Shown here: piece by piece, positions 26,958 through 33,727 of the stretch
Layout: each line of letters opens with the position of its first letter
Position numbering within the stretch: position 1 is the first letter of the stretch
NCBI RefSeq assembly: GCF_003991225.1
Contig: NZ_JTFC01000027.1
Coordinates: 1-53,516, forward strand
DNA length: 53,516 nucleotides
Source: Candidatus Kurthia intestinigallinarum
Lineage (GTDB): Bacteria; Bacillota; Bacilli; Bacillales_A; Planococcaceae
Direction: 5' to 3'
The notes under the pieces: model-generated
Told to the model about the DNA's origin: nothing
Seen by the model: only the letters and a program-made list of their open reading frames with translations
Databases searched by the model: none
Position numbers and translations under genes: made by a program

Positions 26958-27284
26958 TCAAAAAAAATTAGATAAACTTGTTGGTTTAAATATTACTTCA
27001 TAATCAACTAACTCTTTTTGTACTTCTTTTGTTAAAGATTGACCAATTTCATTATGAGTAATTATTTCTTTATTTGCATTTTCTTTTAATGCGTCTTTAT
27101 CCCAATCTATCCATTCACCATAGGCATTCATCCACGTATTTAATTCACTTTTCAAACGTTTAGAAAAATTAAATTCTTCTAAATCGAGGTTGTAGCCACA
27201 AACTGCACACCATAATGCGTCTGCTCCTACATCTCCCTCAACTTTAACTTTTTTTAAGCTAGGACAACCACAAACTTCAATCAT
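26958..27284 (-). CDS. Hypothetical protein with possible zinc-binding cysteines
   Basis: A 108-residue protein with CGCPSLKKVKV near the start and LWCAVCGYNLDLEEF soon after. The C-x-C and C-x2-C pairs could bind a zinc ion, like a small zinc ribbon. The rest (ELNTWMNAYGEWIDWDKDAL) is helical and acidic. I recall similar uncharacterised proteins in Bacillus but no function. A GGGAGGG site precedes the ATG. It is flanked on both sides by copies of the intergenic repeat. Confidence 0.75.
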   Translation of the reverse strand: MIEVCGCPSLKKVKVEGDVGADALWCAVCGYNLDLEEFNFSKRLKSELNTWMNAYGEWIDWDKDALKENANKEIITHNEIGQSLTKEVQKELVDYEVIFKPTSLSNFF

Positions 27285-27344
27285 TAAAAACCCTCCCTAA
27301 ATTCATTTACTGGATAATTATAACAGCATACGACGTTTTAAATA

Positions 27345-27552
27345 AAGCTCCCGAAGCACTGAGTGGGAATCAAAATCACTCCAATTCCGTAACGACCGAT
27401 AACACTTTTTCTTAGGTACTTTCATGAAACATAATGTTAACTAGAAAAGCCACGAATCATTGATTTAATAATGATTCGTGGCTTTTTCATATATTCGCAA
27501 ACTACGATTTGAGAACGTTTATTAACGTTTGATTTGTATACGTTATAAATAT
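27345..27552. repeat. Accessory-region intergenic repeat, copy E
   Basis: Outer palindrome CTCCCGAAGCAC/GAGTGGGAATC, 5' module (CCAATTCCGTAACGACCGAT, ACTTTCATGAAACATAATG), and hairpin AAGCCACGAATCATT/AATGATTCGTGGCTTTTT (27448-27487). These are followed by ATTCGCAAACTACG and ATTTGAGAACGTTT, then TTTGTATACGTTATAAAT. It sits between the 39-residue and the 108-residue genes. Confidence 0.85.
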
Positions 27553-27564
27553 TTAATCAATTGA

Positions 27565-27684
27565 TTATAACCAATCCTTCGCATAAGCAACTAGCCCAAC
27601 AATCGCACCCGCTGTGGAACCAAAAAATACAAAATAGCTCGTTTTTATTTCGGCGATGTTCCATTTGTTATTTGTAGTGTTCAT
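27565..27684 (-). CDS. Tiny membrane protein, 39 residues
   Basis: Starts at ATG 27684 with AGGAGGGA six bases upstream. It reads MNTTNNKWNIAEIKTSYFVF, then FGSTAGAIVGLVAYAKDWL: a polar start and one membrane helix rich in Gly and Ala. Not recognised. The near-perfect ribosome binding site and the repeat copies on both sides argue that it is a genuine cassette-like small gene. Confidence 0.6.
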   Translation of the reverse strand: MNTTNNKWNIAEIKTSYFVFFGSTAGAIVGLVAYAKDWL

Positions 27685-27734
27685 CAAAAATCCCTCCTAC
27701 TTAATATGATAATTATAAATTACCATAAAAAGGA

Positions 27735-27800
27735 TTTTAATTATATATAAACCGAAGTTTCATTTAGGACCGTTTATCAAGTTTGATTTGTATAATAGAT
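27735..27800. repeat. Accessory-region intergenic repeat, partial copy F
   Basis: ACCGAAGTTTCATTTAGGAC, then CGTTTATCAAGTTTGATTTG and TATAATAGATAAA: right-hand block only. It lies 3' of the TPR gene at 27848. Confidence 0.55.
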
Positions 27801-27847
27801 AAACCTGATTACACAAAATCATCTATTGATTTAAGTGTTTTTTTGAA

Positions 27848-28333
27848 CTATTTCCAAATGTTATCTAATTTATCTGAATAGAAATCAATCGCTTTTTTAT
27901 ATTTAAGTAATTCATTATCAGTTGTTGTATCGATCAAACATTTTAGTAACAACTCCATTGCTTTATTATGTTCATTCAAATTATATAAAGTCATTGAATA
28001 GAATGTCTGAATAGCCCTGTTATTTGGGAATGATTCAATTCCCTTTAAAAATATAATTTTTGACTTTTCATATTCCCCTAATGTCCTATAAGTACTCCCT
28101 AATCCTAATAAGGCTCCTTCTAACTCTTCTAAAGGCAAACCTAATTCAATGCTTTTTTCATAAAAAGGTACTGCTTTCGACTCTTCTCCTAATAAATCAA
28201 AACTCCAAGCACATTGATAGTTAATTGATGCATTATCGGGGAACTCCTGCACCAGTTCCATTAGTAATTCATTAGATTCTTTATAGTTTTTAGTTTTTCG
28301 TAAATAAATAGCCTTTTCTAATCTTGCACCCAC
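27848..28333 (-). CDS. Tetratricopeptide-repeat protein
   Basis: A 161-residue soluble protein made of about four TPR units, for example NYQCAWSFDLLGEESKAVPF, LGLGSTYRTLGEYEKSKIIF and TFYSMTLYNLNEHNKAMELL. TPR folds mediate protein binding. Very similar small TPR proteins are common in Bacillales without assigned function. Starts MGARLEKAIYLRK. It is flanked by repeat copies F and G. Confidence 0.85.
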   Translation of the reverse strand: MGARLEKAIYLRKTKNYKESNELLMELVQEFPDNASINYQCAWSFDLLGEESKAVPFYEKSIELGLPLEELEGALLGLGSTYRTLGEYEKSKIIFLKGIESFPNNRAIQTFYSMTLYNLNEHNKAMELLLKCLIDTTTDNELLKYKKAIDFYSDKLDNIWK

Positions 28334-28399
28334 TATTATCCAGCCCCTCTACTTTTTCTGTTTGTTCCACAAAATTTCTTTTAATTATAGTATAAATAT

Positions 28400-28600
28400 T
28401 CCCAAAGACGTATTTAGGAAGCAAAATTTCGCCAATTCGGTAAGTACCAATAACACCTTTCATGGGGTATTTTCATAAATTATAACATTAACTGGAAAAG
28501 CCACGAATCATTGGTTTAACAATAATTAGTGGCTTTTTTAATATTCCAAACTTTGATTTATGAATGTTATTTTTATTGGATTGTATAATCTTAATGATAA
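28400..28600. repeat. Accessory-region intergenic repeat, copy G
   Basis: Outer palindrome ATTCCCAAAG/TATTTAGGAAGC, 5' module (GCCAATTCGGTAAGTACCAA, then TTTCATAAATTATAAC), and hairpin AAGCCACGAATCATT with a partly changed right arm AATAATTAGTGGCTTTTTT (28498-28537). TTCCAAACTTTGATTTATG, AATGTT and TTGTATAATCTT follow. It fills most of the 400-base gap before pyrF. The rest holds the pyrF promoter region with TATAAT at 28698. Confidence 0.82.
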
Positions 28601-28733
28601 AACAGTATTTTTTTCTGACGATAATTTTTTAGATAATATAAACAAGTTATTCATCTTATTCTTTTTAAAACACAGAATTTTCTTTCTTTTTATTATATAA
28701 TAAAATAGTAAAAATTTGAAAAGAGGTATATGG

Positions 28734-29672
28734 ATGAATTTTGCAGATAGAACATGTGATGAAATTAAGAAAAAACAATCGCACGCTGTGATTGGCTTGG
28801 ATCCAGTCATTGAACGGTTACCAGCTTTTATATTAGATGAAGCTGAACAAAATTATGGTAAAAATGATGAAGGTGCAGCCGCAGCATTTATTGCCTTTAA
28901 TCGTTTTATTATCGATACGATTGCACCATACGTGGCGATTGTTAAACCACAGCTTGCTTATTATGAAGTATACGGTGCTGCAGGAATCGATGCATATTGG
29001 CAAACAGTAAATTATGCACAGCAAAAAGGATTAATCGTGATTGCAGATGCAAAGCGAGGCGATATTGATTCTACTGCGAGTGCCTATGCACGTTCGTTTT
29101 TTGGTGATGCTTCAAATGAATGGCAAACGCCTAAAAAAGTCGATTCGTTAACAATTAATCCTTATTTAGGATCAGATAGTTTAGCACCTTTTGTTGAACA
29201 AGCCATCGCAAAACAAACGGGCTTATTTATTTTAGTTAAAACAAGTAACCCATCATCTGGTGATTTACAGGATGTTGTGACAGCAAATGGAACGATTGCA
29301 GAGCAAGTGGCACAACTCGTACATACCTATGCAATGCGTGATATCGGCACAAGTGGCTATTCGTCTATTGGCGCTGTAGTAGGTGCAACATACCCAGAGG
29401 AGCAGCGCCTATTTAGAGAAGCAATGCCGACCTCTTTATTTTTAGTCCCTGGTTACGGAACGCAAGGTGGTACAGGCAAAGATATTACAAACGCCTTTAA
29501 TTCAGATGGCTTGGGAGCATTAATTAGTGCATCTAGAAGTATTATTTTTGCTTACGAAAAAAATAAATTACAAACACGTGAAGAAGTACAATTAGCAATC
29601 AAAAGTGCCGTAAAAGCTATGAATGCAGATATCAACACCGCCTTAAAAGATGTAAATAAATTATACTGGTAA
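28734..29672 (+). CDS. pyrF: Orotidine 5'-phosphate decarboxylase, group 2 type
   Basis: A 312-residue protein of the longer (type 2) PyrF group, which decarboxylates OMP to UMP in the last step of pyrimidine synthesis. Key residues are in GLIVIADAKRGDIDSTASAY (the DxKxxD catalytic motif) with SLTINPYLGSDSLAPF and VPGYGTQGGTGKDI for phosphate binding. The ATG at 28734 has AAGAGG seven bases upstream; the frame upstream lacks a site. It is alone, without other pyr genes, and on the opposite strand to most of its neighbours in the repeat-rich accessory region. That makes horizontal transfer or a second copy worth considering. Confidence 0.93.
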   Translation: MNFADRTCDEIKKKQSHAVIGLDPVIERLPAFILDEAEQNYGKNDEGAAAAFIAFNRFIIDTIAPYVAIVKPQLAYYEVYGAAGIDAYWQTVNYAQQKGLIVIADAKRGDIDSTASAYARSFFGDASNEWQTPKKVDSLTINPYLGSDSLAPFVEQAIAKQTGLFILVKTSNPSSGDLQDVVTANGTIAEQVAQLVHTYAMRDIGTSGYSSIGAVVGATYPEEQRLFREAMPTSLFLVPGYGTQGGTGKDITNAFNSDGLGALISASRSIIFAYEKNKLQTREEVQLAIKSAVKAMNADINTALKDVNKLYW

Positions 29673-29742
29673 TTTAACCATTTTCAATGTCTTCAAAGAG
29701 TTATTCGGCAACGTTTTTTGTATTCAAATGTATAAGCAGAGT

Positions 29743-29771
29743 TTAAATTATCCATTGCAATAGAGTATAAT
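29743..29771 (+). promoter_or_regulatory. Promoter of the tRNA-like RNA
   Basis: A consensus TATAAT (29766-29771) is placed 16 bases before the tRNA-like acceptor strand. The -35 region is weak (TTTAAA-like at about 29742). Strong -10 boxes of this kind are usual for stable RNA genes. Confidence 0.6.
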
Positions 29772-29787
29772 TAAATAATAATACTCC

Positions 29788-29983
29788 GCCTCTGTAGCTC
29801 TAGAAGGGAAGAGCGCCGGAAAACAATTGTAGCACCGGGTCGCAAGGTAACGGTTTCAGAAGCACCGAAAAGCAAAATAGCTGAGGCAGGTGAAATTCCT
29901 AGCCGGTGAAATTCCGTAGGGAAGCGTGTTCCCCGTAGCCTATGCTTACGAAAGGAGTGCGGGTTCGAATCCCGTCAGAGGCT
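29788..29983 (+). ncRNA. tRNA-like RNA with a ~130-nt insertion replacing the anticodon arm
   Basis: The 5' end GCCTCTG (29788-29794) pairs perfectly with CAGAGGC (29976-29982), a 7-bp acceptor stem. Next to it is a D-arm: GCTC (29797) and GAGC (29811) around a loop containing GGG. Before the 3' strand lies a classical T-arm: GCGGG, loop TTCGAAT, CCCGT (29959-29975). Between the D-arm and the T-arm there are about 140 bases instead of about 25-45. They can form several hairpins (for example CGGT/ACCG near 29850-29870 and GGGAA/TTCCC near 29918-29935), and GGTGAAATTCC occurs twice. No normal anticodon arm, no CCA end and no group I intron core was seen. The promoter and terminator suggest a real transcript. 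The function is unknown. Confidence 0.8.
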
Positions 29984-29989
29984 TTGTCT

Positions 29990-30018
29990 AACGTTCCTAA
30001 TGTGTCATTGGGAACGTT
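29990..30018 (+). terminator. Hairpin after the tRNA-like RNA (part of the repeat family)
   Basis: AACGTTCCTAATG and CATTGGGAACGTT form a near-perfect 13-bp stem with a TGT loop, followed by TTATTTAT. It can end the tRNA-like transcript. It also resembles the GGAACGTT palindrome of the neighbouring intergenic repeats, so the terminator may derive from a repeat copy. Confidence 0.7.
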
Positions 30019-30033
30019 TATTTATAGGCAGCT

Positions 30034-30675
30034 TTAATTTGACCCATTATCTCTCACTTGAATTTCCCATTCTTTAAGGGATTCAACGAGTTGTTTATGC
30101 AATTTCACGTCAGTATTCATAATTTCGCAACCTCTATCATCATAAATATGAAAAATGCACTTCGTTCTTACATTTATGAAGAAAACATCAGGTGGATATA
30201 GGCAATCCTTTCTTCTTAACTGAGGTTTCAAAGAGCCAAAATCCTTATGTATTAACGTCTTTAAAAGAGACTCTAGTTTTAGATCTGAAACTTTACATAA
30301 TAATTCCATTTGCTGAACACAAATATCATCTCCATCAAATTGCCAAATAAACTCATGCATACGTAATGAATATTTTTTTTGTTGTATTTTTACATATCGT
30401 TGAAAAAAGTTTGGATATACCGTTTTATTGCTGTCATTTGGATAGGAATTAGCAACAAGGATTACATCATCATCCTTTTTAAACAACAAAGAAAAAACAG
30501 TAGCTACGTGCCTATACACGCTGTAAAATCTTTTCATATTTAGTTTCCCATCATCATTAGTCTGATACATATCCTCACCTAATTCGACGTGAATACCTAA
30601 ATCCAAAGAATGATACAGATCTGGTGTTAATAATAAACCTTTATAATATTCATTCATTAATTTCGTTATTTTCAT
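30034..30675 (-). CDS. DUF3885-type protein
   Basis: A 213-residue soluble protein. The segments FSLLFKKDDDVILVANSYPN and CIFHIYDDRGCEIMNTDVKL resemble the DUF3885 family, found near immunity genes in Bacillales. The fold and function are not established. The ATG at 30675 (MKITKLMNEYYKG) is preferred; a GTG two codons earlier is also open. No partner toxin is visible. Confidence 0.75.
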   Translation of the reverse strand: MKITKLMNEYYKGLLLTPDLYHSLDLGIHVELGEDMYQTNDDGKLNMKRFYSVYRHVATVFSLLFKKDDDVILVANSYPNDSNKTVYPNFFQRYVKIQQKKYSLRMHEFIWQFDGDDICVQQMELLCKVSDLKLESLLKTLIHKDFGSLKPQLRRKDCLYPPDVFFINVRTKCIFHIYDDRGCEIMNTDVKLHKQLVESLKEWEIQVRDNGSN

Positions 30676-30729
30676 ATACACTTTTACCTTTTTGATATTT
30701 TTTATCAGTTTAACTAAACTGCTGAATTA

Positions 30730-30775
30730 GTTGAAGGAAAACTTACAAAAAGGTGTGTTTGGGTACGTTTTAAAA
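30730..30775. repeat. Accessory-region intergenic repeat, degenerate trace
   Basis: AGGAAAACTTACAAAAAGG, then TGTTTGGGTACGTTTT, keeps the TTTGGG-ACGTT block of the family only. It lies 3' of the 58-residue gene. Confidence 0.35.
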
Positions 30776-30799
30776 ATAGAAATATACAAGAAAATACAG

Positions 30800-30976
30800 T
30801 TATTGTTTTCCTAACTTTGCAACTTTTTTTAAATATAGAATACCTAAAAGCCAAATTAACGCACCCATTACTTTGTATATAATTGTTCTAAATACTTCAT
30901 TATCTACGGTGATACTTATAAATAAAGAACCCACTAGAATTATCAGTATTCCTATGATTGAATGAATTATTTTCAT
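30800..30976 (-). CDS. Small membrane protein, 58 residues
   Basis: From ATG 30976, behind AGGATG, the frame reads MKIIHSIIGILIILVGSLFI, a polar ITVDNEVFRT turn, then YKVMGALIWLLGILYLKKVA. This is a two-helix hairpin membrane protein with a basic end. It has no recognised family. It lies between two repeat traces like the other small genes in this region. Confidence 0.6.
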   Translation of the reverse strand: MKIIHSIIGILIILVGSLFISITVDNEVFRTIIYKVMGALIWLLGILYLKKVAKLGKQ

Positions 30977-31059
30977 AATTTACACATCCTAAAGCGATTT
31001 TTACATTATATACCATTTTAACATTTTATTCGTAGCGTCTCAAAGCATTATTTTCTAAT

Positions 31060-31160
31060 AAAAACAGCACCAAGCACTGTTAAATCAGTGTTTGGCGCTG
31101 TTTGAAATGTTACCTAACTTTTATTATGTATCGATTTGTATACAGTATAAAGCAATTGCG
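31060..31160. repeat. Accessory-region repeat with a different terminator stem, copy J
   Basis: A hairpin AAACAGCACCAAGCACTG/CAGTGTTTGGCGCTGTTT (31064-31106) stands where the other copies carry the CCACGAATC stem. It is followed by the familiar blocks TTACCTAACTTTTATTATG and TTTGTATACAGTATAAA. So the flanking modules are kept while the stem sequence differs. Confidence 0.6.
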
Positions 31161-31232
31161 CCTGTTTGTTGAAGATAGTTAATAAATTTAACTTCAGCTG
31201 TAATTACTTCCAAATGATACATATGACTTTGA

Positions 31233-31682
31233 CTAATCTTCTTGATTTTCTTTAAGAACCCAAGGCATACTAGATTCAAAACTTAACTGTAGCACTGGGG
31301 AGGGAAATTCTTCTGGTACAAACACCAATTCCTCTGTAAAACCTAACGTAAAATTCTCAACCTGAATAGTATTCATTTCATTAAAGTTAGATACTGTACA
31401 CAATTCTCCTTCTATTACTCTTCCAACAAAATGATAATCTCCCATGTAAATACGTGTCCCAACTTCCTCGGAAGGAAAGTCGGAAAGATGTGCTGGTTTT
31501 TCAGGAAGAATGCCTAACTCATTGAATATATCGGAAATAGGCGTCTTTAAAAACTTAGTTGATTCAACATAATTTAAACAATATAAGCAATTACAAACAT
31601 CCATATCTTTCCTATAAAACTCTCTTGTCTTAATAGGGTCGATTTCTAATAACCATTTCCCAATTCTAATTTGTTGCAGCAT
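31233..31682 (-). CDS. Hypothetical protein, 149 residues
   Basis: MLQQIRIGKWLLEIDPIKTR and CNCLYCLNYVESTKFLKTPI are the distinctive parts; the three cysteines might bind a metal. The C-terminal half is beta-rich (YMGDYHFVGRVIEGELCTVS). Comparable uncharacterised proteins occur in Bacillus, as far as I recall, with no function. AAGGGG lies before the ATG. It is flanked by repeat copies J and K. Confidence 0.7.
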   Translation of the reverse strand: MLQQIRIGKWLLEIDPIKTREFYRKDMDVCNCLYCLNYVESTKFLKTPISDIFNELGILPEKPAHLSDFPSEEVGTRIYMGDYHFVGRVIEGELCTVSNFNEMNTIQVENFTLGFTEELVFVPEEFPSPVLQLSFESSMPWVLKENQED

Positions 31683-31774
31683 TAAAACACCCCTTTCTCT
31701 CTTAAATATTTGATCGATTATAACATGAAACCCTGTTTCTTTTCCGAATTCTTATTCAATAAATTTGAAATATA

Positions 31775-31978
31775 AATATCATCAAAGCGCTGTTTGGAAA
31801 ACAAAACCAATCCAATTACGTAACCATCGATAACACTTTTTCCCGGGCACTTTCATGAATCACAACTTTAATTAGAAAAGCCATGAATCATTGATTTAAT
31901 AATGATTCATGGCTTTTTTGATATTCCAAAACTTTTATTTGGGAACGTTATTTAGGTTTACTTTGTATAGTTTATACA
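31775..31978. repeat. Accessory-region intergenic repeat, copy K
   Basis: Most complete copy. GCGCTGTTTGGAAAACAAAA and CCAATCCAATTACGTAACCA are followed by ACTTTCATGAATCACAAC. The hairpin is AAAGCCATGAATCATT/AATGATTCATGGCTTTTTT (31877-31918). TTCCAAAACTTTTATTTGGG, AACGTT and TTTGTATAGTTTATA end it. The hairpin carries a compensating change relative to copies C and E (CATGAATC with GATTCATG instead of CACGAATC with GATTCGTG), so the stem is under selection as a structure. Confidence 0.85.
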
Positions 31979-32009
31979 TTGTAAAAATAGATTTTTAGTT
32001 CTTATAATT

Positions 32010-32651
32010 TTAACTAATTCCACCATTTTTATCAGAATCAAATTCTAATGGTATTGTGTGTGTAGAGATGATACCATATTGCGAATAATTCCCTGAAACT
32101 TCGATTAAATAAGTGGCACCATCATCTTTTAATAAAGCAACATTACCATATTGATTCCAATTTATATTAGAATCCTCTGCTTCCGAAGAAATCCCATTAA
32201 ATATAGAAAATAATTGTCTTCCTTTTTGTGTATTTTCGTTTAATTGTGTATCAAAAGAACCTTCAAAAACAATGTTCTCTTTTTTCGAGCCTATTTTTAA
32301 TGTCACTATCTTCGGTACAGAAGCTGGATGATAGCGTTCTTTATTTTTTGAAACAGCAATGGATACATCAATTCGCTCTTTTACACGTTTTTTAAATGTG
32401 TCAACTTCAACCCAATCTTCATCAGAAAATGTAGTAATGGGTTCTAACTTGAGGTCTGCGTTATGTTCTTCGTTAATATCTTCTATGACAGCTACATATT
32501 TTTGATAATAATCCTCTTTTTGCTCTTGTGTTAACTTTAAAAATATTGGTGATACATCTTCTGTAATTTCTTTGCTATCGGCATCGTTATTAGTACAACC
32601 TGATAAAACTAACGCCCCAAATAAAATACTTATGTAAAGATATTTTTTCAA
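32010..32651 (-). CDS. Lipoprotein of unknown function
   Basis: A 213-residue protein with a lipoprotein signal peptide: KKYLYISILFGALVLSGCTN, where the lipobox LSGC marks the lipidated Cys. After it comes an acidic, soluble domain (FLKLTQEQKEDYYQKYVAVI). It should be anchored to the outer face of the membrane. A TTG at 32651 is proposed as start because GAGGTG lies six bases before it; ATG codons further upstream lack a site. No family recognised. Confidence 0.78.
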   Translation of the reverse strand: MKKYLYISILFGALVLSGCTNNDADSKEITEDVSPIFLKLTQEQKEDYYQKYVAVIEDINEEHNADLKLEPITTFSDEDWVEVDTFKKRVKERIDVSIAVSKNKERYHPASVPKIVTLKIGSKKENIVFEGSFDTQLNENTQKGRQLFSIFNGISSEAEDSNINWNQYGNVALLKDDGATYLIEVSGNYSQYGIISTHTIPLEFDSDKNGGIS

Positions 32652-32704
32652 CACTTTCACCTCATTTAACATTATTAGATATACCAATAATACCATATAT
32701 GTTT

Positions 32705-32805
32705 TTTATTGGTATTATAAAAAAGTAGTTCCCAAAGCTGGATTTGGGAAACAATATGACTTCAATACTGTAACTATCAATACCCCCTCTACACGAATTA
32801 CTCAT
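32705..32805. repeat. Accessory-region intergenic repeat, partial copy L
   Basis: TTCCCAAAGCTGGATTTGGG with AAACAATATG is the outer palindrome of the family (arms TTCCCAAA and TTTGGGAA). It is followed by ACTTCAATACTGTAACTATC of the 5' module. The rest is absent. This is the rightmost member of the family in the window. Confidence 0.6.
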
Positions 32806-32863
32806 ACAATCTACCCTTAAAAATTCGCTCATTCACTTGCTTTCTTCTACTTATAACCTAACT

Positions 32864-32998
32864 AAAAAAGAGGATGGGACAAAACACTTTTTTTTAGCGT
32901 TCGCAACGAAAAACCGGAACCGCGCAACAGCGCGATTCCAGTTTTTCTTATGCTCATATGAGCGAGTGTTCTTACACGTATGTCCCAGCCTCTTTTTC
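32864..32998. repeat. Palindromic GGGACA element, copy 1
   Basis: About 135 bp with inverted ends AAAAAGAGGATGGGACA and TGTCCCAGCCTCTTTTT. An inner hairpin is built from AAAAACCGGAACCGCG and CGCGATTCCAGTTTTT, flanked by TAGCGTTCGCAACG and GCTCATATGAGC. It looks like a mobile palindromic repeat (MITE- or REP-like) that can also serve as a bidirectional terminator. Similar GGCTGGGACA elements are known between genes of several Firmicutes. Confidence 0.85.
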
Positions 32999-33007
32999 AT
33001 TCTGTCC

Positions 33008-33595
33008 TTAATAATCCATCATTAATTGATTGGCGAGTGCTGCCATGCCAATCTCTATCATATGCTCGTATGTAATTACGTCGGTTGGGCATTGATAGCC
33101 GTCATTTGTAATATCGACTTGCAGCACGCTTTTGCGTAGCTCATTGCGCTCATGCATCACGCGCTCAATATGATCCGCTCCGTCAAACATCATATATTGA
33201 AGTGGCTCATCAAGTGCAGCTACAAGCGCTTCCTCATCTCCTGCTAGTAATCGTTTAAACGAATCAATGGCATTCGCAAATTCTGATAAGGTTTGAACCT
33301 CATTGCCAAAGGCACGGTCTTTTAATAATTTTACGAGCGCCTGCTCAATAATCGTATCTTTTTCAAGCACGGTATTATCATTTAATAAATCGACATCAAT
33401 GGCCGGCCAATTAATCGGTGCTACTTTTTCCGTGCGCTCAATACTAAAATATTTATTCATTTCATCAATCGCGGCTTGAAAGCATAAATACGCACGACTG
33501 TAGCGATGACGCGCCGCTAAGAGTAATCCGTCCTCAATCAATGCCTCACTATTTTGGCGTAATCCATCTAAAAGTTGCTGTGTCTGTTGTTGCAT
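33008..33595 (-). CDS. AbiV-like / HEPN-type protein
   Basis: A 195-residue helical protein. The segment LIEDGLLLAARHRYSRAYLC followed by FQAAIDEMNKY resembles the AbiV abortive-infection family (HEPN-like helices). This match is to the general pattern only. AbiV proteins are reported to stop phage translation in lactococci. The rest (HIERVMHERNELRKSVLQVD) has an RN-type motif seen in some HEPN ribonucleases, but the fit is loose. GGGGGA lies before the ATG. It could instead be a harmless HEPN-fold housekeeping protein. Confidence 0.5.
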   Translation of the reverse strand: MQQQTQQLLDGLRQNSEALIEDGLLLAARHRYSRAYLCFQAAIDEMNKYFSIERTEKVAPINWPAIDVDLLNDNTVLEKDTIIEQALVKLLKDRAFGNEVQTLSEFANAIDSFKRLLAGDEEALVAALDEPLQYMMFDGADHIERVMHERNELRKSVLQVDITNDGYQCPTDVITYEHMIEIGMAALANQLMMDY

Positions 33596-33662
33596 GATTC
33601 ATCCCCCTTACCATCTATTATAGTAGAAATAATCTGACATCGTACAATTTTTCAATAACCCT

Positions 33663-33690
33663 TGCATTTATCTTGAATTCAAGATAAAAT
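33663..33690 (+). promoter_or_regulatory. Promoter with palindromic operator, probably MhqR-type
   Basis: TTGCAT (33663-33668) and TAAAAT (33685-33690), 16 bases apart, enclose the perfect 18-bp palindrome TATCTTGAATTCAAGATA (33669-33686). As I recall, the MarR-type repressor MhqR of Bacillus subtilis binds a similar ATCT...AGAT box upstream of quinone-stress genes, which fits the dioxygenase that follows. The regulator itself is not in the window. Confidence 0.7.
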
Positions 33691-33727
33691 AGAAACAATT
33701 AAAGAGCTACATCTAGGAGGAAACATT

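Noticed and set aside
29788-29983. Group I intron inside a tRNA gene
   Set aside because: The insertion is only about 120-140 bases, and I could not find the conserved P4-P7 core sequences or the usual exon-end U and intron-end G arrangement in an anticodon loop.
29788-29983. tmRNA or cobalamin riboswitch
   Set aside because: tmRNA has no D-stem of this type and is about 350 bases with a coded tag. GGTGAAATTCC resembles part of a cobalamin box, but the rest of that motif is absent and no transport gene follows.
22497-32805. Classical integron cassette array
   Set aside because: The repeats do not contain the RYYYAAC/GTTRRRY core sites of attC, gene direction is not uniform, and no integron integrase is in the window.
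32837-33025. 62-residue plus-strand frame before the AbiV-like gene
   Set aside because: It is the translation of palindromic element copy 1.
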